Assembly (NCBI GenBank): GCA_945877005.1
Contig: CAMCQL010000081.1
Coordinates: 1-7,932 of the forward strand
DNA length: 7,932 nucleotides
Origin: Chryseobacterium gleum
Lineage (GTDB): Bacteria > Bacteroidota > Bacteroidia > Flavobacteriales_D > Crocinitomicaceae
Direction of reading: 5' to 3'
Shown piece by piece: positions 1 to 5,914 of the stretch. The position numbers were made by a program, and so were the translations under genes. Numbering within the stretch: position 1 is the first letter of the stretch; each line of letters opens with the position of its first letter. The notes under the pieces are model-generated. The model was not told where the DNA came from and ran no database searches. It saw only the letters and a program-made list of their open reading frames with translations.

Positions 1-813
1 TATTCACAAGGACATTATGGATTAGCGTGTTGGAAAGCTGAAAGCATTCTGGATCAACCTGAATTTGAAAAAATAGAAGAACTGAGATTGTACCAAGCAA
101 TGTCTTTATTGCACATGCAAGACCGTCTTTTTTTCTTTTTGCGTGACCCATCGCCTTGGGAAGAAGCATCGATCATTTTGAATGAATTAAAAAGTACTGC
201 CACAGGAAAAAAAATTCTTGAAGCGCATATAGATGAACTTTCTGAGTTACGTTTTTATTTATTGGATGAATTAGTAATCTATACCGATAGAGGTAAAAAG
301 AAAAAAGTAGAACAATTAACCAAAGTAATCGCTTCCATTTTTGAAAATATCAACTATAAAAAAGAACGTAAGAAGAAAATTATTATTCCTGCTAAAAAAG
401 AAGTGAAAGCAGTAATTACGACAAAACAACGCGAGAAATTATTAGATATTGCAAAAGAAGAAATTGGGGTTCCCTATGTTTGGGGCGGTACAACTTCTGA
501 AGGGTTTGATTGCAGTGGGTTTACAAGTTATGTCTATTCAAAGGCAGAAGTTCGCGTAGCAAGAACTGCCAAAGACCAATATGAGTCTTGTAAAAAAATA
601 GATCGCGAAAAACTTAAAACAGGAGATTTGATTTTTTACAATAATGGGGGGGAGAGTACAATTAGTCATGTAGGGATTGCAATTGTGAATTCCGATGGAT
701 CTCTTCATATGATTCACGCTAGCAGTTCAAAAGGAATTGAAATTACAAACGTGGATACTTCAAATTATTGGCAAAAAAAATTGGTAGGTTTTGGGACTTA
801 TGTTAAAGATTGA
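1..813 (+). CDS. NlpC/P60-family peptidoglycan endopeptidase, C-terminal part (5' end outside window)
   Basis: The frame is open from base 1 to the TGA at 811-813, so 270 residues are visible and the true start lies upstream; the TTG at 88 is an internal Leu codon and should not be taken as the start. The last ~125 residues form an NlpC/P60 domain (papain-like fold), a family that cleaves cell-wall peptides, typically at D-Glu-diaminopimelate bonds. The catalytic Cys lies in DCSGF (codon 511-513), the His in SHVGI (codon 667-669), and the third polar residue is probably the His of HASS (codon 715-717); the GxPYxWGG motif precedes the Cys as usual. The N-terminal visible ~110 residues look helical, with a TPR-like pattern around QGHYGLACWKAE, then a Lys-rich linker. 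A helical N-terminus fused to a cell-wall hydrolase suggests an envelope enzyme with a protein-binding region; a signal peptide would be upstream and cannot be seen. The domain call is secure; substrate and symbol are not. Confidence 0.88.
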   Translation, partial: YSQGHYGLACWKAESILDQPEFEKIEELRLYQAMSLLHMQDRLFFFLRDPSPWEEASIILNELKSTATGKKILEAHIDELSELRFYLLDELVIYTDRGKKKKVEQLTKVIASIFENINYKKERKKKIIIPAKKEVKAVITTKQREKLLDIAKEEIGVPYVWGGTTSEGFDCSGFTSYVYSKAEVRVARTAKDQYESCKKIDREKLKTGDLIFYNNGGESTISHVGIAIVNSDGSLHMIHASSSKGIEITNVDTSNYWQKKLVGFGTYVKD

Positions 814-942
814 TCAGTTATTACTTAATTTCGTATTGGTGTATTTATCTTTTTCAAAAAATTATATTTATTGAATTTAAGAAACTTTAAATCTATCAGT
901 GTTTAAAATGGATGTGATTTAGTTGAAGTTAAAATAGAATAC

Positions 943-974
943 AAAAAAAAGCCTCCAGGTTGAATGGAGGCTTT
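943..974 (-). terminator. Rho-independent terminator of the gcvT-clpS transcript
   Basis: A perfect stem pairs GCCTCCA (951-957) with TGGAGGC (965-971) around a 7-nt loop, extended by A-T pairs on both sides. Read on the minus strand it is followed by a run of eight T (complement of A 943-950), the classic intrinsic-terminator form, about 40 nt after the clpS stop. On the plus strand the T tract is short and interrupted (TTTCGTTCT), so it may only weakly terminate the convergent NlpC/P60 gene. Confidence 0.85.
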
Positions 975-1013
975 CGTTCTGTATAAGAATGATTGTTTCT
1001 TTCTTAAAAAGAA

Positions 1014-1295
1014 TTACTCTATCGTTGCGCTTAATCCCTTGTCATGCAAAGAAGTGCACATTAATTTTAATTCATCGTATTCCCCACGTTTTACGCTGCA
1101 CTTTCCTTTGTAATGGATTAACCAAGTGCATTGTTCAGCTTGTTCAACCTCATGATTACAAATAGAAATTAAGCATTCTGTTACATGATCAAACGTATTT
1201 ACATCATCGTTATAAACAATTAAATCATGTTGTTCCACCAAAAGTTCTTTGAGAGAATAACTCGGTTTTTCTATGGTTTCGGTCGAAAAAAACAT
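1014..1295 (-). CDS. clpS: ATP-dependent Clp protease adaptor protein ClpS
   Basis: ClpS binds the N-terminal domain of the ClpA/ClpC unfoldase and delivers N-degron substrates to ClpP. The 93-residue product has the family core: the YNDD motif (Asn29-Asp30-Asp31, which in E. coli contacts the substrate alpha-amino group), then HYKGKC with the pocket His (His61), and the C-terminal GLSATIE. In a hand alignment with E. coli NDDYTPME, the Met40 gatekeeper position is Phe35 here. I chose the ATG at 1295 because it lies 4 nt after the gcvT stop and gives a normal ClpS length. An in-frame ATG at 1331 would add 12 basic residues and overlap gcvT by 32 bp, which is less likely but not excluded. The spacing implies co-transcription and perhaps translational coupling with gcvT, although the two functions are unrelated. 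The gene is followed by a strong terminator. Confidence 0.93.
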   Translation of the reverse strand: MFFSTETIEKPSYSLKELLVEQHDLIVYNDDVNTFDHVTECLISICNHEVEQAEQCTWLIHYKGKCSVKRGEYDELKLMCTSLHDKGLSATIE

Positions 1296-1299
1296 ACGA

Positions 1300-2385
1300 T
1301 TAGTTTTTCTTATAAAACGGTAATTTAACAACTTTAGCTTTGATACCTTTGTCTCTGATTGAAATGAAAATTTCAGAATCTACTTTAGAATTATCAATTG
1401 TAACATATCCAAGACCAATGCCTAATTTCAAAGAAGGTGACATCGTTCCCGAAGTAACTTTACCAATCACATTATTCTTTTCATCTTGAATTTCATAGTC
1501 ATGTCTCGGAATTCCTCTTTCAATCATTTCGAAAGCGACCAATTTTCTAGTTACACCGTTTTCTTTTTGTTGTTTTAAAGTTTCAGCATCGATAAACTCT
1601 TTATTGAATTTAGTAATCCAACCTAAGCCTGCTTCAATAGGTGAGGTGCTATCGTCGATATCGTTTCCATATAGACAAAAGCCCATTTCCAAACGTAAAG
1701 TATCTCTTGCTGCTAATCCAATCGGCTTGATTCCAAAAGATGCCCCAGCTTCAAACAGTTTGTCCCATAATTCGTTCACAAATTCATTTTTCACATAGAT
1801 TTCAAAACCTCCTGAACCTGTGTATCCAGTAGCAGAGATGATGACATTTTCTACACCAGCAAATGGACCTACAACAAAATGATAGTATGGAATATCAGTT
1901 AAATTAACGGAAGTCAATGATTGCATAGTTGCAGCTGCTTTTGGTCCTTGTATTGCTAACAACGAATACTCCTCAGAAACATTTTTCATTTCTACTCCTA
2001 AATCATTTTGAGAAGAAATCCAATTCCAATCCTTTTCAATATTAGATGCATTTACAACTAATAAATACTGTTCTTCTTTTATTTTATAAATAATCAAATC
2101 ATCTACAATACCTCCATTACCGTTAGGCATACAGCTGTATTGTGCTTTCCCAATAGTTAAAGTTGATGCATCATTAGAAGTTACTTTCTGAATTAAATTC
2201 AAAGCGTTTTCCCCTGAAAGTAGAAACTCCCCCATATGCGAAACATCAAAGACTCCTACACCGTTTCTAACTGTTTCATGTTCAACGTTAACTCCTTCGT
2301 ATTGAACAGGCATGTTGTACCCAGCAAAAGGAACCATTTTTGCTCCCAATGCGATGTGTTTTTCTGTAAGTGCGGTGTTTTTCAT
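1300..2385 (-). CDS. gcvT: Aminomethyltransferase, T-protein of the glycine cleavage system
   Basis: GcvT transfers the methylene carbon from the aminomethyl-lipoyl arm of H-protein to tetrahydrofolate and releases ammonia, within the cytoplasmic glycine cleavage complex. The 361-residue product has the usual length and complete architecture: the N-terminal folate-binding domain opens with the characteristic VPFAGYNMPVQY and FDVSHMGE; the GGIVDDL motif (residues 91-97) carries the Asp pair that includes the catalytic Asp; GYTG is at 187-190 and RDTLR at 227-231; the C-terminal GCV_T_C barrel occupies roughly 280-357, including TSGTMSPSLK. Start ATG at 2383-2385 matches the family N-terminus. 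There is no Shine-Dalgarno sequence, as is normal in Bacteroidota. The gene stands apart from gcvH and gcvP, which are not in the window, and instead leads directly into clpS. No glycine riboswitch is apparent in its short AT-rich leader. Confidence 0.97.
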   Translation of the reverse strand: MKNTALTEKHIALGAKMVPFAGYNMPVQYEGVNVEHETVRNGVGVFDVSHMGEFLLSGENALNLIQKVTSNDASTLTIGKAQYSCMPNGNGGIVDDLIIYKIKEEQYLLVVNASNIEKDWNWISSQNDLGVEMKNVSEEYSLLAIQGPKAAATMQSLTSVNLTDIPYYHFVVGPFAGVENVIISATGYTGSGGFEIYVKNEFVNELWDKLFEAGASFGIKPIGLAARDTLRLEMGFCLYGNDIDDSTSPIEAGLGWITKFNKEFIDAETLKQQKENGVTRKLVAFEMIERGIPRHDYEIQDEKNNVIGKVTSGTMSPSLKLGIGLGYVTIDNSKVDSEIFISIRDKGIKAKVVKLPFYKKN

Positions 2386-2397
2386 TATAAAAGATTA

Positions 2398-2407
2398 GTA
2401 TTAATAC
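2398..2407. repeat. 10-bp perfect palindrome GTATTAATAC in the gcvT leader
   Basis: The palindrome is 12 nt upstream of the gcvT start codon on the minus strand. It could be a small operator or simply a product of AT-rich composition. It has no loop, so a stable RNA hairpin is unlikely. Confidence 0.3.
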
Positions 2408-2425
2408 AATAAATTAAAAATGTGT

Positions 2426-2457
2426 CAAAATCAATAAAATTAATTTTTTCAAATTTA
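2426..2457 (-). promoter_or_regulatory. Candidate gcvT promoter region
   Basis: On the minus strand an exact TAnnTTTG match (TAAATTTG) lies at 2457-2450, about 65 nt before the start codon, but lacks a TTG at the expected upstream distance. A second option uses that same TTTG as the -33 element with TGATTTTG (2433-2426, one mismatch) as the -7 box, 16 nt apart, slightly short for the Bacteroidota consensus. Both are weak in so AT-rich a region; which one works is not decidable here. Confidence 0.35.
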
Positions 2458-2585
2458 TAAAATATTTATCCCACGATGTCTATTTAATTGTTAGAATTAA
2501 CAAAATCTTTATTTAATTCGATTAGGAATGTTGTAATTTCTTGAATTTATTGAGTTTCATGAAGTATTTTTTCAAGATTATACTT

Positions 2586-2593
2586 TATATTTG
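2586..2593 (+). promoter_or_regulatory. -7 box of the probable rpsA promoter
   Basis: TATATTTG matches the Bacteroidota -7 consensus TAnnTTTG exactly. It implies transcription starting near 2598-2601, so the rpsA leader would be about 85-90 nt. At the -33 position there is only a T run (2567-2572) rather than TTTG. The rest of the divergent region between gcvT and this box (2461-2585) shows no gene and no other clear signal. Confidence 0.6.
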
Positions 2594-2602
2594 CAAAATA
2601 AG

Positions 2603-2658
2603 AGCAATCAACCTTGAATAGGATTGCTATTTTTAACCCTTTTGTTGGTTTCAAGGTT
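2603..2658 (+). promoter_or_regulatory. Structured rpsA leader: hairpin with loop complementary to downstream segment
   Basis: Two exact complementarities are visible. Stem A pairs AGCAATC (2603-2609) with GATTGCT (2622-2628), leaving a 12-nt loop. Stem B pairs AACCTTGAA (2610-2618), which is most of that loop, with TTCAAGGTT (2650-2658), 9 bp. The two helices are either a pseudoknot (with little or no linker between 2609 and 2610, so some fraying is needed) or mutually exclusive states. A minor AACC/GGTT pairing (2635-2638 with 2647-2650) competes with stem B. The element starts just after the predicted transcription start and ends 27 nt before the rpsA ATG. In Gammaproteobacteria S1 represses its own mRNA through leader structure; a similar role here is inference. 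Confidence 0.5.
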
Positions 2659-2685
2659 CCAATAAAATACAATTTTAAAAGCCAT

Positions 2686-4485
2686 ATGGCAGAAGTAAAA
2701 ATTACAGGGCAGGGATCTGCAGATTTCGATTGGGATGCATTGGCATTGGACGGTTACACAAAAGTTCAACGTGCTGAATTATCTGACACGTACGAAGCAA
2801 CATTAAGTTCTATCAACGAAAAAGAAGTTGTTGAAGGAACTGTAGTTGTTTTAACTAAAAGAGAAGCAGTAATCAACGTTGGGTACAAATCAGAAGGTGT
2901 TGTTCCAGTGAGTGAATTTCGTTACAATCCAGACTTAAAAGTTGGTGATACTGTTGACGTTTACGTTGAGTGTCAAGAAGACAAAGCTGGACAATTGATT
3001 ATCTCTCATCGTACAGCAAGAATGCACAAAGCGTGGATTCATGTAAATGATGTATTACGTACAGGTGAAATCATTACTGGTTTCGTTAAATGTCGTACTA
3101 AAGGAGGTTTAATCGTTGACGTTTTCGGAATTGAAGCTTTCTTACCTGGTTCACAAATTGACGTTAAACCTATTCGTGATTACGATGTTTACGTTGGTAA
3201 AAACATGGAATTTAAAGTTGTTAAAATCAATCAAGAATTCCGTAATGTTGTTGTATCTCACAAAGCGCTTATTGAAGCTGAGTTAGAGGAACAAAAGAAA
3301 ACAATTATTTCTGGTCTTGAAAAAGGTCAAGTTTTAGAAGGTACAGTTAAAAACATTACTTCTTACGGTGTATTCATCGATTTAGGAGGTGTTGATGGAT
3401 TAATTCATATCACTGATTTATCTTGGGGTCGTGTAAATCACCCTGAAGAAATCGTTGAATTAGATCAAAAATTGAATGTTGTAATTCTTGATTTTGATGA
3501 CGATAAAAAACGTATCGCTTTAGGATTGAAACAATTACAAGCTCACCCTTGGGATGCTTTAGATACTAATTTACAAGTAGGAGACAAAGTTTCTGGTAAA
3601 GTAGTAGTAATGGCTGATTACGGTGCTTTCGTTGAAATCGCTGCAGGTGTTGAAGGTTTAATTCACGTATCTGAAATGAGTTGGTCGCAACATTTACGTT
3701 CTGCTCAAGATTTTATGTCTGTTGGTAATATTGTTGAGGCAGTAGTATTGACATTAGACAGAGAAGAAAGAAAAATGTCATTAGGGATCAAACAATTAAT
3801 GCCAGACCCTTGGGCTGCGATTGAATCTAAATACACTGTAGGTTCTAAACATACTGCGAAAGTGAGAAATTTCACAAATTTCGGTGTGTTTGTTGAACTA
3901 GAAGAAGGTGTTGATGGTTTAATCCATATTTCTGATTTATCTTGGCAAAAGAAAATCAAACATCCATCTGAATTCTGCAAAGTAGGAGAAGAAATGCAAG
4001 TGGTTGTTTTAGAAATTGATCGTGATAACAGAAGAATTTCTTTAGGTCACAAACAATTAGAAGAAAATCCATGGGATGTTTTTGAAACTATCTTCGGAGA
4101 AGGTTCAGTTCACCAAGGTACGATCATTGAAACGAAAGACAAATCTGGAATTGTTGCTTTACCTTATGGAGTAGAAGGAATTTGTCCTGCGAAACATTTG
4201 AAAAAAGAAGATGGTAACAATGCTAAAATTGACGAAACGTTAGATTTCAAAGTAATTGAATTCAACAAAGAGTCTAAGAAAATCGTTGTTTCTCACACAC
4301 GTACTTTTGAAGAAGGAGAAGACCGCGCTACTGCAACTTCTTCTGCTAAGAAAGCTACAGGTGGTGGTGCTGGTGGATCATCAACTGCGCAACAAGTGAA
4401 AGCAATCAACCAAAATTCAGAGAAATCTACTTTGGGTGATTTAGATGCACTTTCTGCATTGAAAGACAAAATGGACGGTAAATAA
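2686..4485 (+). CDS. rpsA: 30S ribosomal protein S1
   Basis: S1 binds mRNA on the 30S subunit and helps recruit and unfold messages, which matters especially where Shine-Dalgarno pairing is little used. The 599-residue product carries six S1 (OB-fold) repeats at about 46-110, 126-192, 213-283, 298-370, 385-457 and 471-538. Repeats 3-5 are the most canonical (for example YGVFIDLGGVDGLIHITDLSW and FGVFVELEEGVDGLIHISDLSW are built on the same template). The tail (539-599) is low-complexity with GGGAGGSS and ends in an acidic-hydrophobic segment TLGDLDALSALKDKM. I chose ATG 2686 because it gives the usual MAEVKITGQG-type N-terminus; the frame extends back to a TTG at 2614, but that stretch is the structured leader. 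No Shine-Dalgarno is present; A/T-rich sequence precedes the ATG. Codon choice (GTT, CGT, GGT, TCT rich) is more biased than in neighbours, as expected for a highly expressed gene. Confidence 0.97.
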   Translation: MAEVKITGQGSADFDWDALALDGYTKVQRAELSDTYEATLSSINEKEVVEGTVVVLTKREAVINVGYKSEGVVPVSEFRYNPDLKVGDTVDVYVECQEDKAGQLIISHRTARMHKAWIHVNDVLRTGEIITGFVKCRTKGGLIVDVFGIEAFLPGSQIDVKPIRDYDVYVGKNMEFKVVKINQEFRNVVVSHKALIEAELEEQKKTIISGLEKGQVLEGTVKNITSYGVFIDLGGVDGLIHITDLSWGRVNHPEEIVELDQKLNVVILDFDDDKKRIALGLKQLQAHPWDALDTNLQVGDKVSGKVVVMADYGAFVEIAAGVEGLIHVSEMSWSQHLRSAQDFMSVGNIVEAVVLTLDREERKMSLGIKQLMPDPWAAIESKYTVGSKHTAKVRNFTNFGVFVELEEGVDGLIHISDLSWQKKIKHPSEFCKVGEEMQVVVLEIDRDNRRISLGHKQLEENPWDVFETIFGEGSVHQGTIIETKDKSGIVALPYGVEGICPAKHLKKEDGNNAKIDETLDFKVIEFNKESKKIVVSHTRTFEEGEDRATATSSAKKATGGGAGGSSTAQQVKAINQNSEKSTLGDLDALSALKDKMDGK

Positions 4486-4504
4486 TCGTTTTTCATTGAA
4501 ATAT

Positions 4505-4541
4505 AAAAAAGGGTGGTCGAGTAATCGATTCACCCTTTTTT
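4505..4541. terminator. Bidirectional terminator between rpsA and the PaaY-like gene
   Basis: AAAAAAGGGTG (4505-4515) is exactly complementary to CACCCTTTTTT (4531-4541), with a further TCGA/TCGA pairing (4517-4520 with 4525-4528) near the loop. The symmetric A and T runs give a U tract in either direction, so it can end both rpsA (20 nt after its stop) and the convergent gene whose stop is at 4567. Confidence 0.9.
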
Positions 4542-4566
4542 CATGCTCAAAAAATTGATCTCGAAT

Positions 4567-5166
4567 TTATTTTCCTTGAATTGATTTCCAGGTTTCAAAG
4601 AGTTTGTCTTGTGCCGGACGATTGGATTCTTCTTCTTCTAATGGTTCACATTCATTCATAGTTTCAAAACATTCACGCGGAAGTTGTTGATAGAGTTCTG
4701 TTCCTTTGGTTTTCCAAGCTAGCATCTCATCAGATACTGATTTTATCACTTTTGCTGGATTTCCTACCAACAAAGAACGTTCAGGTACAACGGTTTTTGC
4801 AGCAACAAAACTCAATGCTCCAACAATACAGTTGTTTTCGATGTTGACTTCATCCATGATTACACTGTTCATTCCAATCAAACAATTTTCACCAATAGTT
4901 CCCCCATGAATGATTGCTCCATGTCCAATGTGTGCCCCTTTTTTTAACAAGGTTGTTGTCCCTGGAAACATATGAATGGTGCAATTTTCTTGAATATTAC
5001 ACCCATCTTCAATGATAATTTTCCCCCAATCTCCTCTAATCACAGCATGCGGACCCACATAAACATTCTCACCGATATGAACATTGCCAATGACTGTTGC
5101 TTGAGGATGAATAAAACTAGAGGGTTTAATTACAGGAATAAATCCTTTGAAAGAATAACAAGCCAT
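4567..5166 (-). CDS. Gamma-carbonic anhydrase-like / PaaY-type hexapeptide-repeat protein
   Basis: The 199-residue protein is a left-handed beta-helix built from hexapeptide repeats ([LIV]-G-x-x-x-x turns such as VIGNVHIGENVYVG), spanning about residues 18-140. Three histidines are placed as the zinc ligands of gamma-carbonic anhydrases: His65, His82 and His87, with the typical five-residue step in GHGAIIHG. Such proteins form trimers with Zn at subunit interfaces. The N-terminus (YSFKGFIPVIKPSSFIHP) and the region ending EMLAWKTKGTELYQQL resemble the PaaY/CaiE branch, in which PaaY is a thioesterase linked to phenylacetate breakdown. No paa or carnitine genes are nearby, so the substrate is open: CO2 hydration, a CoA thioester, or none. 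A Glu-rich segment (174-181) precedes the C-terminus and may be lineage-specific. Cytoplasmic, no signal peptide. It is transcribed alone, divergent from the beta-barrel gene. Confidence 0.85.
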   Translation of the reverse strand: MACYSFKGFIPVIKPSSFIHPQATVIGNVHIGENVYVGPHAVIRGDWGKIIIEDGCNIQENCTIHMFPGTTTLLKKGAHIGHGAIIHGGTIGENCLIGMNSVIMDEVNIENNCIVGALSFVAAKTVVPERSLLVGNPAKVIKSVSDEMLAWKTKGTELYQQLPRECFETMNECEPLEEEESNRPAQDKLFETWKSIQGK

Positions 5167-5259
5167 CTGAAATAAATTTATGTTTTTTTGGTTAAATATA
5201 AATATAAGATAACTGATTATGTTGTATTTTAGACAGCGTTTTAAAAAATAAAGTTGGTT

Positions 5260-5901
5260 ATGAGAAAAAATTGGTTGATTGTTTTTTTTATCACTCTTTT
5301 AACATCAAGCTCTTGGGCACAGTTAACACTTGGAGGAGGTCTGCACTCTGCAGCTGCTTTTGGTGATCAAGTATATCCAGGGATACATTTATTAGGTGAA
5401 TATTTTCAAGACAATGAATCTTCCATGTATGCGAAAGTAGGGTTTACACTTTCAAGAAATTTGGCAGATATTCAATACACCAACCTTACACCAATTGACT
5501 TAAACCAACCTAGCGGTTCTACAGGTGTAACTTTTAATTATACCACTATAGAATTAGGAAAAAGAGCTTATTTCTCAAAAGATCCTGAGTACGGATTAGC
5601 ACTTTTTGGAGGTACGAATATGACATTATCATTTAATAGAATTGCATTAGGAGAATATGATAAAACACGATACACTGCTACTAATGCTATTTCAGGAAGC
5701 GTAATGGGATTTGCTCTGGGATTGAACGGAGGTGTTCAAAATACAACCTATTTTGGCACCATCTATTTTGACACAGGATTAAGCTATATACTTATGGCTT
5801 TGCCTAGTAATGCTGTAGCTGGTGAAATACTTCAGTCAGGAGCATACAAGCAATTATATTTCGTTTTTAATATAGGTTTTAAACGAAATTTATTTTTGTA
5901 A
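5260..5901 (+). CDS. Uncharacterised outer-membrane beta-barrel protein
   Basis: The 213-residue product starts with a clear Sec signal peptide (MRKNW, hydrophobic core LIVFFITLL, probable cleavage after SSSWA or SWAQ near residue 20-21). The mature part alternates hydrophobic and polar residues in about eight amphipathic stretches: 22-34, 39-50, 55-67, 89-105, 111-127, 148-160, 164-178 and 198-213. This fits an 8-stranded outer-membrane barrel, as does the aromatic/hydrophobic C-terminus FKRNLFL. I chose the ATG at 5260 because it begins the signal peptide properly; a TTG two codons upstream is also in frame. I do not recognise a specific family, and the function (adhesion, small-molecule passage, structural role) cannot be told. 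It is a single gene, with its stop only 13 bp from the convergent Msr gene and no strong terminator between them. Confidence 0.8.
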   Translation: MRKNWLIVFFITLLTSSSWAQLTLGGGLHSAAAFGDQVYPGIHLLGEYFQDNESSMYAKVGFTLSRNLADIQYTNLTPIDLNQPSGSTGVTFNYTTIELGKRAYFSKDPEYGLALFGGTNMTLSFNRIALGEYDKTRYTATNAISGSVMGFALGLNGGVQNTTYFGTIYFDTGLSYILMALPSNAVAGEILQSGAYKQLYFVFNIGFKRNLFL

Positions 5902-5914
5902 ATCTTTATTGAAT

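Noticed and set aside
814..942. Small gene or RNA between the NlpC/P60 gene and the terminator
   Set aside because: No open frame with a plausible start, no stable GC-containing stem and no promoter-like motif with good spacing were seen.
1604..1798. Plus-strand 64-codon open frame inside gcvT
   Set aside because: It lies wholly antisense to the conserved gcvT coding sequence and the product has no recognisable features.
2436..2447. AAAATTAATTTT 12-bp palindrome
   Set aside because: It consists only of A and T in a very AT-rich stretch and is expected by chance.
2386..2460. Glycine riboswitch upstream of gcvT
   Set aside because: The leader is nearly all A and T and lacks the conserved G-rich helices of glycine aptamers; the known gcvT riboswitches are mainly from other phyla.
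3705..3980. Minus-strand 91-codon open frame inside rpsA
   Set aside because: It is antisense to conserved S1 repeats and arises from their codon pattern; no start signals or similarity are evident.
5167..5253. Promoters in the divergent gap between the PaaY-like and barrel genes
   Set aside because: Only imperfect -7 boxes (for example TATTTTAG at 5225-5232) without a properly spaced TTG were found, so no site could be supported although promoters must be close.
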